DNA of 64,000 nucleotides from NCBI GenBank assembly GCA_038065015.1, contig JBBTRU010000007.1:1-64000 (forward strand), read 5' to 3'. Origin of the DNA: CAIPSZ01 sp038065015. Its GTDB lineage: Bacteria > Patescibacteriota > Patescibacteriia > PEXW01. Made by a program: the position numbers and the translations under genes. A model generated the notes under the pieces. That model was given only the letters and a program-made list of their open reading frames with translations. It was not told the DNA's origin and searched no databases. Of this stretch, positions 25,732 through 35,091 are shown piece after piece. Numbering within the stretch: the stretch's first letter is position 1; each line of letters starts with the position of its first letter.

Positions 25732-25760
25732 TTGACACGTTGAGCTGCCTCACGTATTCT
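25732..25760 (+). promoter_or_regulatory. Promoter of greA (TTGACA-N17-TATTCT)
   Basis: A perfect -35 TTGACA (25732-25737) and -10 TATTCT (25755-25760), 17 bases apart. The leader to the ATG at 25798 is about 31 bases without a clear Shine-Dalgarno site. A weaker second pair (TTGAAC at 25761, TTACCT at 25785, ending 7 bases before the ATG) could give a leaderless transcript. Confidence 0.65.
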
Positions 25761-25797
25761 TTGAACCACGTCTTTTCTCTCTGCTTACCTTTTTGCT

Positions 25798-26256
25798 ATG
25801 TCTCAGAAGCAATTCGTCACCGCTGAAGGTTTAGAAAAGTTACACGCAGAGTTACACCAGCTTAAAACTGCAAAACGCAAAGAGCTTGCCGGGCGTATTC
25901 AGGATGCCAAAGAACTTGGCGACCTTTCGGAAAATGCCGAGTACCAAGAAGCCAAGAATGAACAGTCTTTTGTCGAAGGTCGTATTGCGGAAATTGAAAG
26001 CATGCTGAAGAATATTGAAGTTATCAACCATACCAACTCCGGTATTGTCCAAGTTGGTTCAACTATTGATGTAGAATTCAACGGCAAAAAGCAATCGTTT
26101 ACCATTGTCGGTTCGAACGAAACCGACCCTTCGGCCGGCCGGATTTCAAATGCCTCACCGCTTGGCCAGGCATTCCTAGGCCATAAAGCGGGCGATACGG
26201 CTAACGTGAAGACCCCAATGGGCACGATTACCGCTACAATTTTAAGCATTCGGTAG
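25798..26256 (+). CDS. greA: Transcription elongation factor GreA
   Basis: 152 aa, slightly short of the usual 158. Coiled-coil domain with the acidic tip GDLSENAEYQEAKNEQSF and C-terminal domain ending GRISNASPLGQAFLGHKAGD. Rescues backtracked RNA polymerase. Monocistronic by its own strong promoter and a weak terminator-like structure before lysS. Confidence 0.94.
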   Translation: MSQKQFVTAEGLEKLHAELHQLKTAKRKELAGRIQDAKELGDLSENAEYQEAKNEQSFVEGRIAEIESMLKNIEVINHTNSGIVQVGSTIDVEFNGKKQSFTIVGSNETDPSAGRISNASPLGQAFLGHKAGDTANVKTPMGTITATILSIR

Positions 26257-26276
26257 TTGAGAAGTGTACCGAGAAA

Positions 26277-26301
26277 GAGCAGTCCCACCGGCTGTTTTTT
26301 T
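26277..26301 (+). terminator. Possible weak terminator after greA
   Basis: A short five-pair stem (AGCAG with CTGTT, including a G-U pair) is followed by a run of seven T. The stem is weak; the T run is the main support. Confidence 0.4.
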
Positions 26302-26327
26302 GCACCTACCGGTAAAAATGGTAGAAT
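26300..26327 (+). promoter_or_regulatory. Promoter of lysS (TTGCAC-N16-TAGAAT, extended -10), leaderless
   Basis: TTGCAC (26300-26305) and TAGAAT (26322-26327) are 16 bases apart, with TGG before the -10. The -10 ends 6 bases before the ATG at 26334. Confidence 0.6.
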
Positions 26328-26333
26328 CTACCT

Positions 26334-27790
26334 ATGCAAATAGATATCAATGACGAGCGAAGTGTCCGTATACAGCGTGCACGTGAGCTTGCCGCAGCGG
26401 GGATTGCAGCATACCCAGCACGAGCGGTTCGAACGCATACGGTTGAAGAGCTCGTTGCGCAGTTTAGCGATGGCGGTACGCAGGTTACCCTCGTGGGCCG
26501 CATTCGCGGGATTCGCCGGCATGGTGGTTCAACGTTTATCGATATCCAGGATGGCACTGGAAAGTTCCAAGTGTTCTGCAGCGCGGCGGAGCTTGGCGAG
26601 CAGTACGCTACGCTTGTTGAACGACTCGACATCGGCGATTTCGTACAAACTACTGGCACGCCTTTTATAACCAAAGCAGGCCAGCGAAGCCTAAAGGTTG
26701 CAGCCGTAGCCCTCTTGAGCAAAGCCCTTCGGCCGTTACCAGACAAAGTGCACGGCCTTACCGATACCGAACAGCGCTACCGACAACGTGAACTCGATTT
26801 GCTCGCTAACCCAGAATCGCTGGGTATTGCGCGTTTACGTTCTGCAATGCTGCAGGCTTTACGCCAGGGTTTTGAGGCTGAAGGTTTTATCGAAGTGGAA
26901 ACGCCAGTTTTGCAAAGCATTGCTGGTGGGGCAACGGCCAAACCATTCGTCACCCATCATAATACTCTCGATATCGATTTGTACCTTCGGGTTGCTCCAG
27001 AATTATTCCTCAAACGGCTTATCATCGGCGGGTTTGAGAAGGTGTACGAAGTCGCTCGGTGCTTCCGCAACGAAGGCATAAGCCCGCAGCATAATCCCGA
27101 ATTCACCCAAATTGAATTCTATGCTGCATTCTGGGACTACCAAAAGCTCATGGATTTTTGCGAGCAACTCTTGGTTGAGGTTGTGCGCAAGGTCCGCGGT
27201 TCGTTGGAATTCGAAGTTGATGGGAAAGCCATCAATTTTTCTGCGCCATTGCCGCGCATGAAGTACGTTGATGCAATATTGGCAGCAACGGGAGTGCATA
27301 TCCTTGATGCGACCGATGTAGAGATTCGTAAGGCGGTGAAGAAAGCCGGTGGTGAAGCTGAACCGCACGCGAATCGAGGTAAACTCATTGATGAGCTTTG
27401 GAAAACCGCAGTACGTCCAAATGTCCACCGACCAACATTTGTCTACGATTATCCAGTGGAACTTTCGCCCTTAGCAAAGCGAAAAACCGATGATCCACGT
27501 ATTGTCGAGATGTTCCAGCTGGTCATTGCCGGTGCGGAAGTTATAAAAGCTTTTACCGAGTTGAACGACCCGCTCGACCAGGCCGCACGTTTTGCCGAGC
27601 AAGACGCACACGCAAAACTGGCGACGATGAGGCGCAGGGTACGGATCCGGCTTTTGTCGAGGCAATGGAATACGGCATGCCGCCAACGGCGGGTGCGGGT
27701 ATTGGCATAGACCGGCTCGCCGCAATTCTTTCCGGCAGCCACAGCATTAAAGAAGTTATTTTGTTTCCGACTCTTCGTCCGAAAGAATAG
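26334..27790 (+). CDS. lysS: Lysyl-tRNA synthetase (class II) with an apparent frameshift near the 3' end
   Basis: About 485 aa once the frameshift is bridged. The N-terminal OB fold binds the anticodon (VTLVGRIRGIRRHGG), and motif 2 is FRNEGISPQHNPEFTQIEFY. The frame breaks at the AAAA run at 27614-27617: the original frame gives 30 nonsense residues and stops at 27710. The -1 frame (equal to one missing A) restores AKTGDDEAQGTDPAF, then YGMPPTAGAGIGIDRL (motif 3) and EVILFPTLRPKE, stopping at 27790 just before serS. Without motif 3 the enzyme could not bind ATP, so either the base is missing from the assembly or ribosomes shift at A-AAA. First gene of lysS-serS-alr-ftsQ. Confidence 0.9.
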
Positions 27791-27796
27791 GGGAGT

Positions 27797-29062
27797 ATGC
27801 TCGATATAAAAAAGTTGAAAGAAGATGAAGCCGCGGCAATCCATTCGTTGGAAGCACGTGGGTTGAAAGATGCAAAAAAGCTTATACAAACTGCCATAGA
27901 TGAGCATGAAGCATACGTACACAAACTTCAAAAAGCAGAAGTATTAAAGTCTAAACTCAATAGCTTGAGCAAAAAAATTTCTACGCTACAAGGTGATGAG
28001 AAAAAGGCCGCTTTGGCAGAAGCAAAAAAATTCAGTGCCGCTACGGTAAACACCAATGTTGTAAGCGGGATGGCTCTTTCCCGCCTACCGAATATACCCT
28101 TGGCAGATGTGCCTATTGGGCTGAATGCAACTGGAAATATTACTATTCGCGAACACGGTAAACATGTAAAGCTGCAAGAGCCCCAAGACTACCTCAGTCT
28201 TGCTGAGATTTTGGGTATTATTGATATGCCGCGGGGCGCAAAAGTTTCGGGTAGCCGGTTTGGCTACCTCAAAGGCGCCGGTGCACTTCTAGAATTTGCG
28301 TTGATCCAATATGCAATGCAGGAGCTTACCAAAGCGGGTTTTACTGCCGTTGTTCCCCCGGTCATCGTTAACGAGCCGTACATGGAAGCCATGGGCTATT
28401 TAGCGCAGGGTGGAGCTGATGAGGTGTATCACTTGGAAAAGGACAAACAGTATTTAGTTGGCACATCCGAGCAGTCCGTCGGCCCCTACCATGCCAATGA
28501 GCTTATTCCCGAAAAAGAGTTGCCAAAAAAATACGCCGCTTTTTCCACCTGCTTTCGCCGTGAAGCCGGCAGCTATGGCAAAGACACTAAAGGCATTTTA
28601 CGCGTTCACCAATTTGACAAAGTAGAAATGTTCGTGGTGTGCGCGCCATCAGATTCGGAAAAACTTCACCACGAGCTACTAGCAATGCAAGAAAAGCTCG
28701 TCCAAGGTTTGGGCATCCCATACCGCGTCGTGCAGCTCTGCACCGGCGACCTGGGTTTCCCTTCGGCAAAGACGTACGATATAGAGTGCTGGCTACCGGG
28801 CCAGAACAGCGGCAAAGGCGAGTATCGAGAAACGCATTCAACCTCCAATACTACGGATTACCAGGCACGGGCATTGAATATCCGAATGAAAGGCCAAGAT
28901 GGCAAAAATGTGATTGCCCACCTACTCAATGGCACGGCATTTGCCATTGGCCGAACGATTATTGCCATTTTGGAAAATTACCAGCAATCAGACGGTTCGG
29001 TAAAAATTCCTGAGGTGCTGGCACCATACATGCACGGCATCAACGTCATTACCAAGACTTAA
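27797..29062 (+). CDS. serS: Seryl-tRNA synthetase
   Basis: 421 aa. N-terminal antiparallel coiled-coil arm (residues about 25-95) that grips the long variable arm of tRNA(Ser) and tRNA(Sec). Catalytic core with motif 2 CFRREAGSYGKDTKGILRVH and motif 3 NGTAFAIGRTIIAILENYQ. Start ATG follows GGGGAG; 6 bases after the lysS stop. Confidence 0.96.
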   Translation: MLDIKKLKEDEAAAIHSLEARGLKDAKKLIQTAIDEHEAYVHKLQKAEVLKSKLNSLSKKISTLQGDEKKAALAEAKKFSAATVNTNVVSGMALSRLPNIPLADVPIGLNATGNITIREHGKHVKLQEPQDYLSLAEILGIIDMPRGAKVSGSRFGYLKGAGALLEFALIQYAMQELTKAGFTAVVPPVIVNEPYMEAMGYLAQGGADEVYHLEKDKQYLVGTSEQSVGPYHANELIPEKELPKKYAAFSTCFRREAGSYGKDTKGILRVHQFDKVEMFVVCAPSDSEKLHHELLAMQEKLVQGLGIPYRVVQLCTGDLGFPSAKTYDIECWLPGQNSGKGEYRETHSTSNTTDYQARALNIRMKGQDGKNVIAHLLNGTAFAIGRTIIAILENYQQSDGSVKIPEVLAPYMHGINVITKT

Positions 29063-29072
29063 GGACGATTGC

Positions 29073-30194
29073 ATGCTTACGGAAATCCGAATTTCACGTT
29101 CGGCATTCATCCATAACGTGAAGAGTTTTCGTAACGTCATCGGCCCGCGCGTAAAACTCATGGCGGTAGTTAAGAGTAATGCCTATGGCCACGGAGTAGG
29201 GGAGTGTGCGCCATTCTTGGCACGGCACAACGTTGACTGGTTTGGCGTGGCTAGCACGAGCGAAGCGCTCGCCGTACATCGATTGGTACACAGTAAGCCG
29301 ATTCTCGTTTTAAGTTACATAGATGTTTCCGATACTGCACTTGTGCAAGCAATACGTAAAGGGATACGTTTGCCGGTGTATACCAGAGAAATGTTGGCAC
29401 GCGTAGCGCGAGTAGCAAAACGTGCTGGCCAGCCCGTACATGTGCATCTGAAGTTTGACACCGGCACAACGAGGATTGGTTTTCTCTCATCAGTGCTACC
29501 AACACTTATCAGGCAAATACGTAGCCTGAAGTATGTACAGGTTGAAGGTGTTTTTAGCCATTTTGCCGAGGTTGAGTCGCGGCAACAAGCATTTACCAAA
29601 CTGCAAATACAACGTTTTACGAAACTTGCCAGCACCTTAGAAGCAGCAATCGGGCGGCCACTTATAAAACACCTTGATTGTTCCGCGGGCGTACTGCTGC
29701 AACCAGACGCGCATTTTGATATGGTACGGGTTGGCATGTCGCTCTATGGCATTCATACAATTGCAGATCTTCAGCAAGTACATGCCAAGAACCCCGCATT
29801 TGATTTACGTCCAGTACTCTCGTGGCACACCAAAGTTATCCAGATGAAAAGTGTGCCTGCTGGCACTACTATTGGGTACAACCGCACCTACCGCACATCT
29901 CGGCGCACTACCATTGCCACTTTGCCAGTAGGTTATTGGGATGGGTATGACCGGAAACTTTCTCAGCGCGGGCTGGTGTTTGCTGGCCAAACCCCTTGCC
30001 CGGTTCGTGGACGAGTGTGCATGAATGTGACCATGGTTGACGCGACAAAGGTACACGGGCTGCGCGCGGGTACTACTGTAGAACTTATAGGCCCACACAT
30101 AACCGCTACGGCTATTGCCAGCATGTGCGGTACAATTCCATACGAAGTGCTCACCCGTCTCAACCCGCTTATTCCTCGTACCTTCGTACCCTAA
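29073..30194 (+). CDS. alr: Alanine racemase
   Basis: 373 aa. PLP lysine in VVKSNAYGHG near residue 34; RVGMSLYGI binds the cofactor phosphate; GYNRTYRTSRRTTIATLPVGYWDGY holds the second catalytic tyrosine and the C-terminal beta domain. Makes D-alanine for peptidoglycan. Start ATG has AAGGA upstream. Followed after 2 bases by ftsQ. Confidence 0.94.
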   Translation: MLTEIRISRSAFIHNVKSFRNVIGPRVKLMAVVKSNAYGHGVGECAPFLARHNVDWFGVASTSEALAVHRLVHSKPILVLSYIDVSDTALVQAIRKGIRLPVYTREMLARVARVAKRAGQPVHVHLKFDTGTTRIGFLSSVLPTLIRQIRSLKYVQVEGVFSHFAEVESRQQAFTKLQIQRFTKLASTLEAAIGRPLIKHLDCSAGVLLQPDAHFDMVRVGMSLYGIHTIADLQQVHAKNPAFDLRPVLSWHTKVIQMKSVPAGTTIGYNRTYRTSRRTTIATLPVGYWDGYDRKLSQRGLVFAGQTPCPVRGRVCMNVTMVDATKVHGLRAGTTVELIGPHITATAIASMCGTIPYEVLTRLNPLIPRTFVP

Positions 30195-30196
30195 AG

Positions 30197-31012
30197 ATGA
30201 GATTTCGTACTACCGTCCACCACCAATATGGTAATGCGCTCTTTGCCCAAGGCGTACGTCGTGCTTGGGTTGCTCGGCACCCGCGCTGGTTCATAGCTAT
30301 TCTCTGCAGTATAACCATTGGAGCACTCTACTGTAGCTATGGTCTGTCATACTGGCAGGTACGGACGCTTACCATCCAGGGTACCTACACGCTCTCGACC
30401 CCTGAACTCCGCGAGCTCACGTTGCGGCAAATGCAAGGCCACTGGCTGCTCGCCTTTAAGCAAACGAACCTTTGGGCGTTCGATGTCGCCGCGTACGAGC
30501 GCCGCTTACGTGAACGGTGGATTTTTAGTGAGCTTACTGTTTCGCGGAAATTACCAAACACCCTTGCCCTTACCTTGACCGAAGAAAAGCCCGCACTGTA
30601 CTACCTTACTGGTACGCAGGTGTTTGGCATCGATCAGCACGGCCTTGCTTCAACCCTGGTTACGGAAGCTCCGAAAAATATCCCCTTGCTCACATTTGTT
30701 TCACCGCCCGCCAATGTTAGCGTAGGTCAAATGCTTCTTGCTCAGAACGATGCAAATTTTTTTCAAACCTGGGTACACGCGTTGCAAACTCGTGCAGTGC
30801 CCTCACTGGTTGCTACAACGATTCAGGCTTCGTCACCGCCGGATACGCTAGCCCGCATACGTGTAGCAGGGGAGTGGGAAATAGTTGTGGATCGTACGCA
30901 ACCAGCTCAACTACAAATTGATGCATTCTTCACAGCGTATGATCAAAAATTGCAAGGGCGGCCGCTGCAGTACGTTGACGTTACTGTTCCAGCGCGGGTG
31001 TACTTCAAATAG
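30197..31012 (+). CDS. ftsQ: FtsQ/DivIB-type cell division protein
   Basis: 271 aa. One membrane span (residues about 33-53) followed by a POTRA domain (VRTLTIQGTYTLSTPELREL) and the FtsQ beta domain (SRKLPNTLALTLTEEKPALYYL). Septal peptidoglycan assembly scaffold. The frame is open upstream into alr, but the ATG at 30197, 2 bases after the alr stop, gives a normal N-terminus. Confidence 0.85.
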   Translation: MRFRTTVHHQYGNALFAQGVRRAWVARHPRWFIAILCSITIGALYCSYGLSYWQVRTLTIQGTYTLSTPELRELTLRQMQGHWLLAFKQTNLWAFDVAAYERRLRERWIFSELTVSRKLPNTLALTLTEEKPALYYLTGTQVFGIDQHGLASTLVTEAPKNIPLLTFVSPPANVSVGQMLLAQNDANFFQTWVHALQTRAVPSLVATTIQASSPPDTLARIRVAGEWEIVVDRTQPAQLQIDAFFTAYDQKLQGRPLQYVDVTVPARVYFK

Positions 31013-31015
31013 ATT

Positions 31016-31453
31016 ATGCTTTTAACCGTACATGTCCTCGCTGGTGCAACCGTAGCCTTAGCCGTTGGTGACTTTACGTTAAGTGCGCCAATATGTTTTG
31101 CGACACATGCAGTTCTTGATGCCTTACCACACTGGAGCTTTCCCATACCAAAGAAACATACCTTGGAGGGGTTTATGGCAAGCTTTGGACCAGACTTGGT
31201 ACTGGCTGTTTTACTGTTTGCGGTTCTTACCGGGTTGTTTGTAGATTCTTGGTTTCTGATGGCCTGGGGCGTTGGCTGGGCTATAGTACCTGATTGGTTA
31301 ACCCTGATGCGTAAGAAGCAGCCCTGGAAACGCATCCTAAGGCATTTCTACGCATTGCATAATGCAATTCAATGGGAAGTAGCTCCAGCACCAGGCCTGG
31401 CCATACAGGCGATTGTAGTGCTTATACTCATTATCTCGCTTCACACACTGTAA
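31016..31453 (+). CDS. Small polytopic membrane protein, DUF457/YdjM-like
   Basis: 145 aa, four hydrophobic segments. Conserved-looking polar residues sit near membrane ends: HAVLDALPHW near residue 38, PDWLTL near residue 100 and HFYALHN near residue 115, a pattern seen in membrane-bound metal-dependent hydrolases of the YdjM group. That assignment is tentative. Starts 3 bases after ftsQ. Confidence 0.6.
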   Translation: MLLTVHVLAGATVALAVGDFTLSAPICFATHAVLDALPHWSFPIPKKHTLEGFMASFGPDLVLAVLLFAVLTGLFVDSWFLMAWGVGWAIVPDWLTLMRKKQPWKRILRHFYALHNAIQWEVAPAPGLAIQAIVVLILIISLHTL

Positions 31454-31522
31454 TATTCGAAAACAGCATATAAGATTCGCCTAAGGTACATTGTGCGACC
31501 CATTAAGGTATACGATTATACA

Positions 31523-31544
31523 CTCACCTTCTCTTGTAGGTGAG
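31523..31544. terminator. Hairpin between convergent genes, possible bidirectional terminator
   Basis: Perfect 7-base stem CTCACCT (31523-31529) with AGGTGAG (31538-31544) and an 8-base loop, in the only gap between two convergent units. Neither side has a strong T run, so termination efficiency is uncertain. Confidence 0.45.
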
Positions 31545-31548
31545 GTAC

Positions 31549-32805
31549 TTAGGGTAAGTAATCCAGCGGGTTAACAGGAATGCCATTCAATCGAACTTCA
31601 AAGTGTAAGTGTGGCCCGGTGGTTAAGTTTCCTGCACCGGGTGTGCCTGGTAAGCCGCCAGACTTGCCAATAATCTGGCCTTTCTTGACGTAGCTGTCTT
31701 CGGCCACGTTAATTTGCGAAACGTGACCATACACGGTTGAGATGCTGTTGGAATGGACGAGGAGAATGTAGCTATACCCGAATCCCCCATTCTTTGCCCG
31801 GGCAACGTAGCCGTCATCAGGAGCGGCAATCGACGTGCCTTGCGGAGCCGGAATATCTATAGCTGGGTGTTCGAAGTACTTGCGGAAAGGGTATGTGGTG
31901 TCATGGAAGTACGCGCTAATCCCCTTCAAGGGCGCCACTGGCCACGCAAGTTGGACATTTCGATTCCCGGTAAAGAGGGTGCTTGCATCGCTGCTCGGAT
32001 CTCCGCCGAGTTTTGCTTTTATAGAGCTTTCCAGGTTTCGAATTTCCGAATCGGCCGATAGTTGCTCCTGGCGGGATTGATTCAATAAGGCCGAGTATTG
32101 CTGCTCACTCGATTGGGTTTCGGTAAGGAGATTGTCTTTATAGTCTTTTTGGCTATCGAGATTTGCTTTGCTAACCTCGAGTTCATTTTGTAGGGCGAGT
32201 AATTCTTGTTTTCGACGTTCGCGGTCGGCTTGCTCACGCTCAAGATTTGCCTTCGCGGTCCGCAGTTGAGCTAACGCATCGGTCACTTGATGCTCAAGCG
32301 CGGTAGTGGCGCGGATATCATTCACCACCTCGGAAAATGATTCGTGAATGATAAGCAGTTCAAGCGGATCTTTTTGGTCGTACCGGTTTATTGTGCGTAC
32401 GAGTTCGGCCAAAGAATTTTGACGAGTATCAATCTCGCCTTGCTTCTGGTTAATGGCATGCTGCGTTGCGGCAACCTCGAGATTTTTTTCTTCAATGGTA
32501 AAATCTAACGCCTGGATATCCAGGCCCGCCTTCACTATCTGCGCATCGAGTAAGCCTAGTTCATTGCTCAAACTTGCCGAGGCTTTTTGCTTCTCTGCAA
32601 CTAAGCTTTGATACTGTTGCAGTTTTTCTTCCAGAGCTTTTTTCTCTTGCTGCTTTTGCTCAATGGCCCGGTTGAGCTCTTCCAGTGAAATTGGAGTCGT
32701 TGGGGTGGCGCTCACTTGTCCAAACGTCTGCAACGGCAGCAGCAAAAAACCCGTGAGGGCCACGTATATGGCAACGGTGAGGTATTGGATTTTATTTTTG
32801 TCCAT
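31549..32805 (-). CDS. Murein hydrolase, coiled coil plus M23 peptidase (EnvC/NlpD-like)
   Basis: 418 aa from the ATG at 32805. Signal-anchor or signal peptide (residues about 7-30), then a long coiled coil (about 45-255) with heavy Glu, Gln and Lys heptads, then an M23 domain with HPAIDIPAPQG (zinc His and Asp) and HLHFEV (HxH). It cuts peptide cross-links or activates amidases at the division site. All zinc ligands appear present, so it is likely an active enzyme rather than an EnvC-type activator. Confidence 0.9.
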   Translation of the reverse strand: MDKNKIQYLTVAIYVALTGFLLLPLQTFGQVSATPTTPISLEELNRAIEQKQQEKKALEEKLQQYQSLVAEKQKASASLSNELGLLDAQIVKAGLDIQALDFTIEEKNLEVAATQHAINQKQGEIDTRQNSLAELVRTINRYDQKDPLELLIIHESFSEVVNDIRATTALEHQVTDALAQLRTAKANLEREQADRERRKQELLALQNELEVSKANLDSQKDYKDNLLTETQSSEQQYSALLNQSRQEQLSADSEIRNLESSIKAKLGGDPSSDASTLFTGNRNVQLAWPVAPLKGISAYFHDTTYPFRKYFEHPAIDIPAPQGTSIAAPDDGYVARAKNGGFGYSYILLVHSNSISTVYGHVSQINVAEDSYVKKGQIIGKSGGLPGTPGAGNLTTGPHLHFEVRLNGIPVNPLDYLP

Positions 32806-32814
32806 AACAAACCG

Positions 32815-32843
32815 ACTATAGCACAATTACTAGGGTTTTGCAA
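32815..32843 (-). promoter_or_regulatory. Promoter of the M23 gene (TTGCAA-N17-TATAGT, extended -10)
   Basis: Minus strand: TTGCAA (32838-32843), 17 bases, TGC-TATAGT (32815-32820). The -10 ends 9 bases before the ATG, so the leader is at most about 3 bases. Confidence 0.65.
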
Positions 32844-32849
32844 GCGTTT

Positions 32850-34304
32850 TTACGTTTTGAGCTTGCTAATCCCCTGCTCCAGCCGTTTGACAGTTCGGAC
32901 CTTGCCTAAAGCAATAGCAACATCGAATACATCTGGGCTGTGTCTTTGGCCAGTGAGCGCAACACGGGCGGGCCAAAGCACATTGAGGTTGGTGAGTTCT
33001 TGTTTCACGATCCAAGCAAGTGTGGCGGTTTTTAGTGTTTCCGCGTTCCCCCACTCATTTTCCAAGGTTTGCCAAAATGCCTGGAGGCTCTGGAGAATAT
33101 TTTTCGTTGCTTGGGCTTCACCTTTGTTCGGGATGAGCGTAGCTGTATCGTAGGTGAGTGCATCTGCAACCAAAAAGTGTATGGCAGCGGCAACTTCTGG
33201 GAGTGTCGTTGCTCTATCAATAGCGAGCGGGATGTACCGTTCGGCTTCCGCTTCGCTTAAAGCAAGCCCCGCGTGGTGCGCAAGTGCAACCGGGGTGAGT
33301 GCGCGCATGTGCAAACGGTTGAGGTGTTTGAGTTTTTCCGTATCGAATATCGCGCCAGCTTTATGAATATTCGAGAGGTTAAAATCTTGGACGAGTGTTT
33401 CGAGTGAAGGGTAGAATTCTTGCTCGGTTTTTGGATTCCAGCCTAAGAAAGCAATGAAATTTATCATCGCGCTCGGTAAGTACTCTTTGAGGTAGTCGGC
33501 CGCGGGCATTGCCCCATCACGTTTTGAAAGTTTTTTTCGTCCAGGGCCAAGAATGAGTGGGATGTGCGCAAAGGCCGGAACTTCCCAACCAAACGCTTGG
33601 TACAGTTGCACGTGCAGCGGGAGTGAGGGTAGCCACTCTTCGGCTCGTATGACGTGTGAAATTTTCATGGCGTGGTCATCGACGACATTTGCTAAGTGGT
33701 ACGTCGGGTAACCGTCAGTTTTAAGAAGTACGCTATCTTCCAATGTCGTTCGTGCAAACTGCACTTTACCACGCACCAGGTCTTCTACGGTTATCGTGCC
33801 CTCTTTTGGCATGGCAAAACGAATGACGTGCGGTTCTCCTTGGTTCATACGTTGTTTCGCCGTAGCAGTAGGCAGGGCACGGCAGACACCGTCATACCCG
33901 GGTGGCAAGTGTTGGTTCTCTTGCGATGCCCGCAGCTGTTGCAAACGTTCTGCCGTACAAAAACACGGGTAGGCACTCCCCTGTTCGAGTAAGGTATTGG
34001 CCGCCGCTTGGTACATTGGCCGCCGCTTGGATTGCGTGTAGGGCCCCGCACTGCCGTGTTCTAACGAAAGTTCTTCTGGCTTGTACGCACCCTCGTCTGG
34101 GACAAGTCCATACGCGTTGAGGGTGCGGACAATATCGGCAACTGCACCATCTACCGTACGTTTTTGGTCGGTATCCTCGATGCGTAAAACAAAAGTCCCC
34201 TTATGCGTTTTTGCATACAGGTAATTAAATAGTGCAGTGCGTAAGCCGCCAATGTGCAGTCGGCCGGTTGGCGAAGGGGCAAAACGGACGCGTACAGGGG
34301 TCAT
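32850..34304 (-). CDS. gltX: Glutamyl-tRNA synthetase
   Basis: 484 aa. Class I signatures: RFAPSPTGRLHIGGLR (HIGH variant HIGG) at the N-terminus and KKLSKRDGA (KMSKS) near residue 255. Start ATG at 34304 lies in an ATGA overlap with the upstream transferase gene. Whether it is discriminating, or also charges tRNA(Gln) for amidotransferase, cannot be decided here. Confidence 0.95.
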   Translation of the reverse strand: MTPVRVRFAPSPTGRLHIGGLRTALFNYLYAKTHKGTFVLRIEDTDQKRTVDGAVADIVRTLNAYGLVPDEGAYKPEELSLEHGSAGPYTQSKRRPMYQAAANTLLEQGSAYPCFCTAERLQQLRASQENQHLPPGYDGVCRALPTATAKQRMNQGEPHVIRFAMPKEGTITVEDLVRGKVQFARTTLEDSVLLKTDGYPTYHLANVVDDHAMKISHVIRAEEWLPSLPLHVQLYQAFGWEVPAFAHIPLILGPGRKKLSKRDGAMPAADYLKEYLPSAMINFIAFLGWNPKTEQEFYPSLETLVQDFNLSNIHKAGAIFDTEKLKHLNRLHMRALTPVALAHHAGLALSEAEAERYIPLAIDRATTLPEVAAAIHFLVADALTYDTATLIPNKGEAQATKNILQSLQAFWQTLENEWGNAETLKTATLAWIVKQELTNLNVLWPARVALTGQRHSPDVFDVAIALGKVRTVKRLEQGISKLKT

Positions 34305-35011
34305 GGGGTAGTGCGTATAACGTGCCAGAAACCAAAAGTGGCACGGAGCATGCGAGGCAGGCGTCGCGGTTGCGTAATCAGACGCCATAGCCATTCTAAA
34401 CCAAGCCGTTGCATAAGGCGAGGTGCGCGTTTGCGTTTGCCGGTGAGGAAGTCGAACGCCCCCCCAACACCCAATGCGAGACGAAGGGAGGGTACACTGC
34501 GTGCGTGCTGCGCCACCCACAGATCCTGCTGGGGTTGCCCAAGGGTAACGAAGAGTACTTGTACTTTTCGTTCGGCAAGTACCTCTACAATATTGTTTTG
34601 TTGATCAGTCACCACACACACCTCCAACTGCGGAAATCGTTGCTGGAGCACTGCCGAAATTTCGCTAGCAGACGAGAGACCGTTTTTTAGAACCAAGATG
34701 CCAACCACCTGGTGCCGCGCTGCAGCAATCGCGCAGATGTCCGTAACCATTTCTGCACCTGGGTAGCGTTCCACGTTCAAGCCTCGTTTTTTTAGTGCCC
34801 ACACCAGGCCAATGCCGTCCGGAATAACTACATTGGGCGGCTGGGTTATTGCCTGGAGCCTGGGTTCACGCGCGGCAATGACCACGTACTCCGGGTTCAG
34901 GGTAACCACCTGGGTACAAGCAGTGCTACCAAGTGCCTGTTCCAAGGCCCGCAGGTAATCCGCGCGGGTGCCAATGGCTATGGTGTGACCGTGGAAGTGC
35001 GTCTGTTGCAT
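34301..35011 (-). CDS. WecG/TagA/CpsF family glycosyltransferase (GT26)
   Basis: 236 aa from the ATG at 35011. Family motifs: VTLNPEYV, IPDGIGLVWALKKRG, LGQPQQDLW and GVGGAFDFLTGKRKRAPRLM near the C-terminus. GT26 enzymes add N-acetylmannosamine-type sugars to lipid-linked intermediates in teichoic acid or capsule synthesis. First gene of a two-gene unit with gltX. A 16-codon upstream extension is possible but would run over the promoter. Confidence 0.87.
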   Translation of the reverse strand: MQQTHFHGHTIAIGTRADYLRALEQALGSTACTQVVTLNPEYVVIAAREPRLQAITQPPNVVIPDGIGLVWALKKRGLNVERYPGAEMVTDICAIAAARHQVVGILVLKNGLSSASEISAVLQQRFPQLEVCVVTDQQNNIVEVLAERKVQVLFVTLGQPQQDLWVAQHARSVPSLRLALGVGGAFDFLTGKRKRAPRLMQRLGLEWLWRLITQPRRLPRMLRATFGFWHVIRTTP

Positions 35012-35018
35012 AGGTAAA

Positions 35019-35047
35019 AGTACACCACATGCCTGCGCGAACAGCAA
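35019..35047 (-). promoter_or_regulatory. Promoter of the GT26-gltX unit (TTGCTG-N17-TGTACT)
   Basis: Minus strand: TTGCTG (35042-35047), 17 bases, TGG-TGTACT (35019-35024), ending 7 bases before the ATG at 35011. Lies next to the opposing plus-strand promoter at 35054. Confidence 0.55.
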
Positions 35048-35053
35048 GGATGC

Positions 35054-35082
35054 TTGCAAATGACGAGAAAAACTCGTATACT
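35054..35082 (+). promoter_or_regulatory. Promoter of the repeat surface protein (TTGCAA-N17-TATACT)
   Basis: TTGCAA (35054-35059) and TATACT (35077-35082) are exactly 17 bases apart; the -10 ends 9 bases before the ATG at 35092. Confidence 0.65.
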
Positions 35083-35091
35083 ATGCAAACT

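Noticed and set aside
31485..31525. TTGTGC-N17-GATTAT as a promoter for a small RNA in the gap between convergent genes
   Set aside because: Both boxes are weak and the gap is under 100 bases; chance match is likely.
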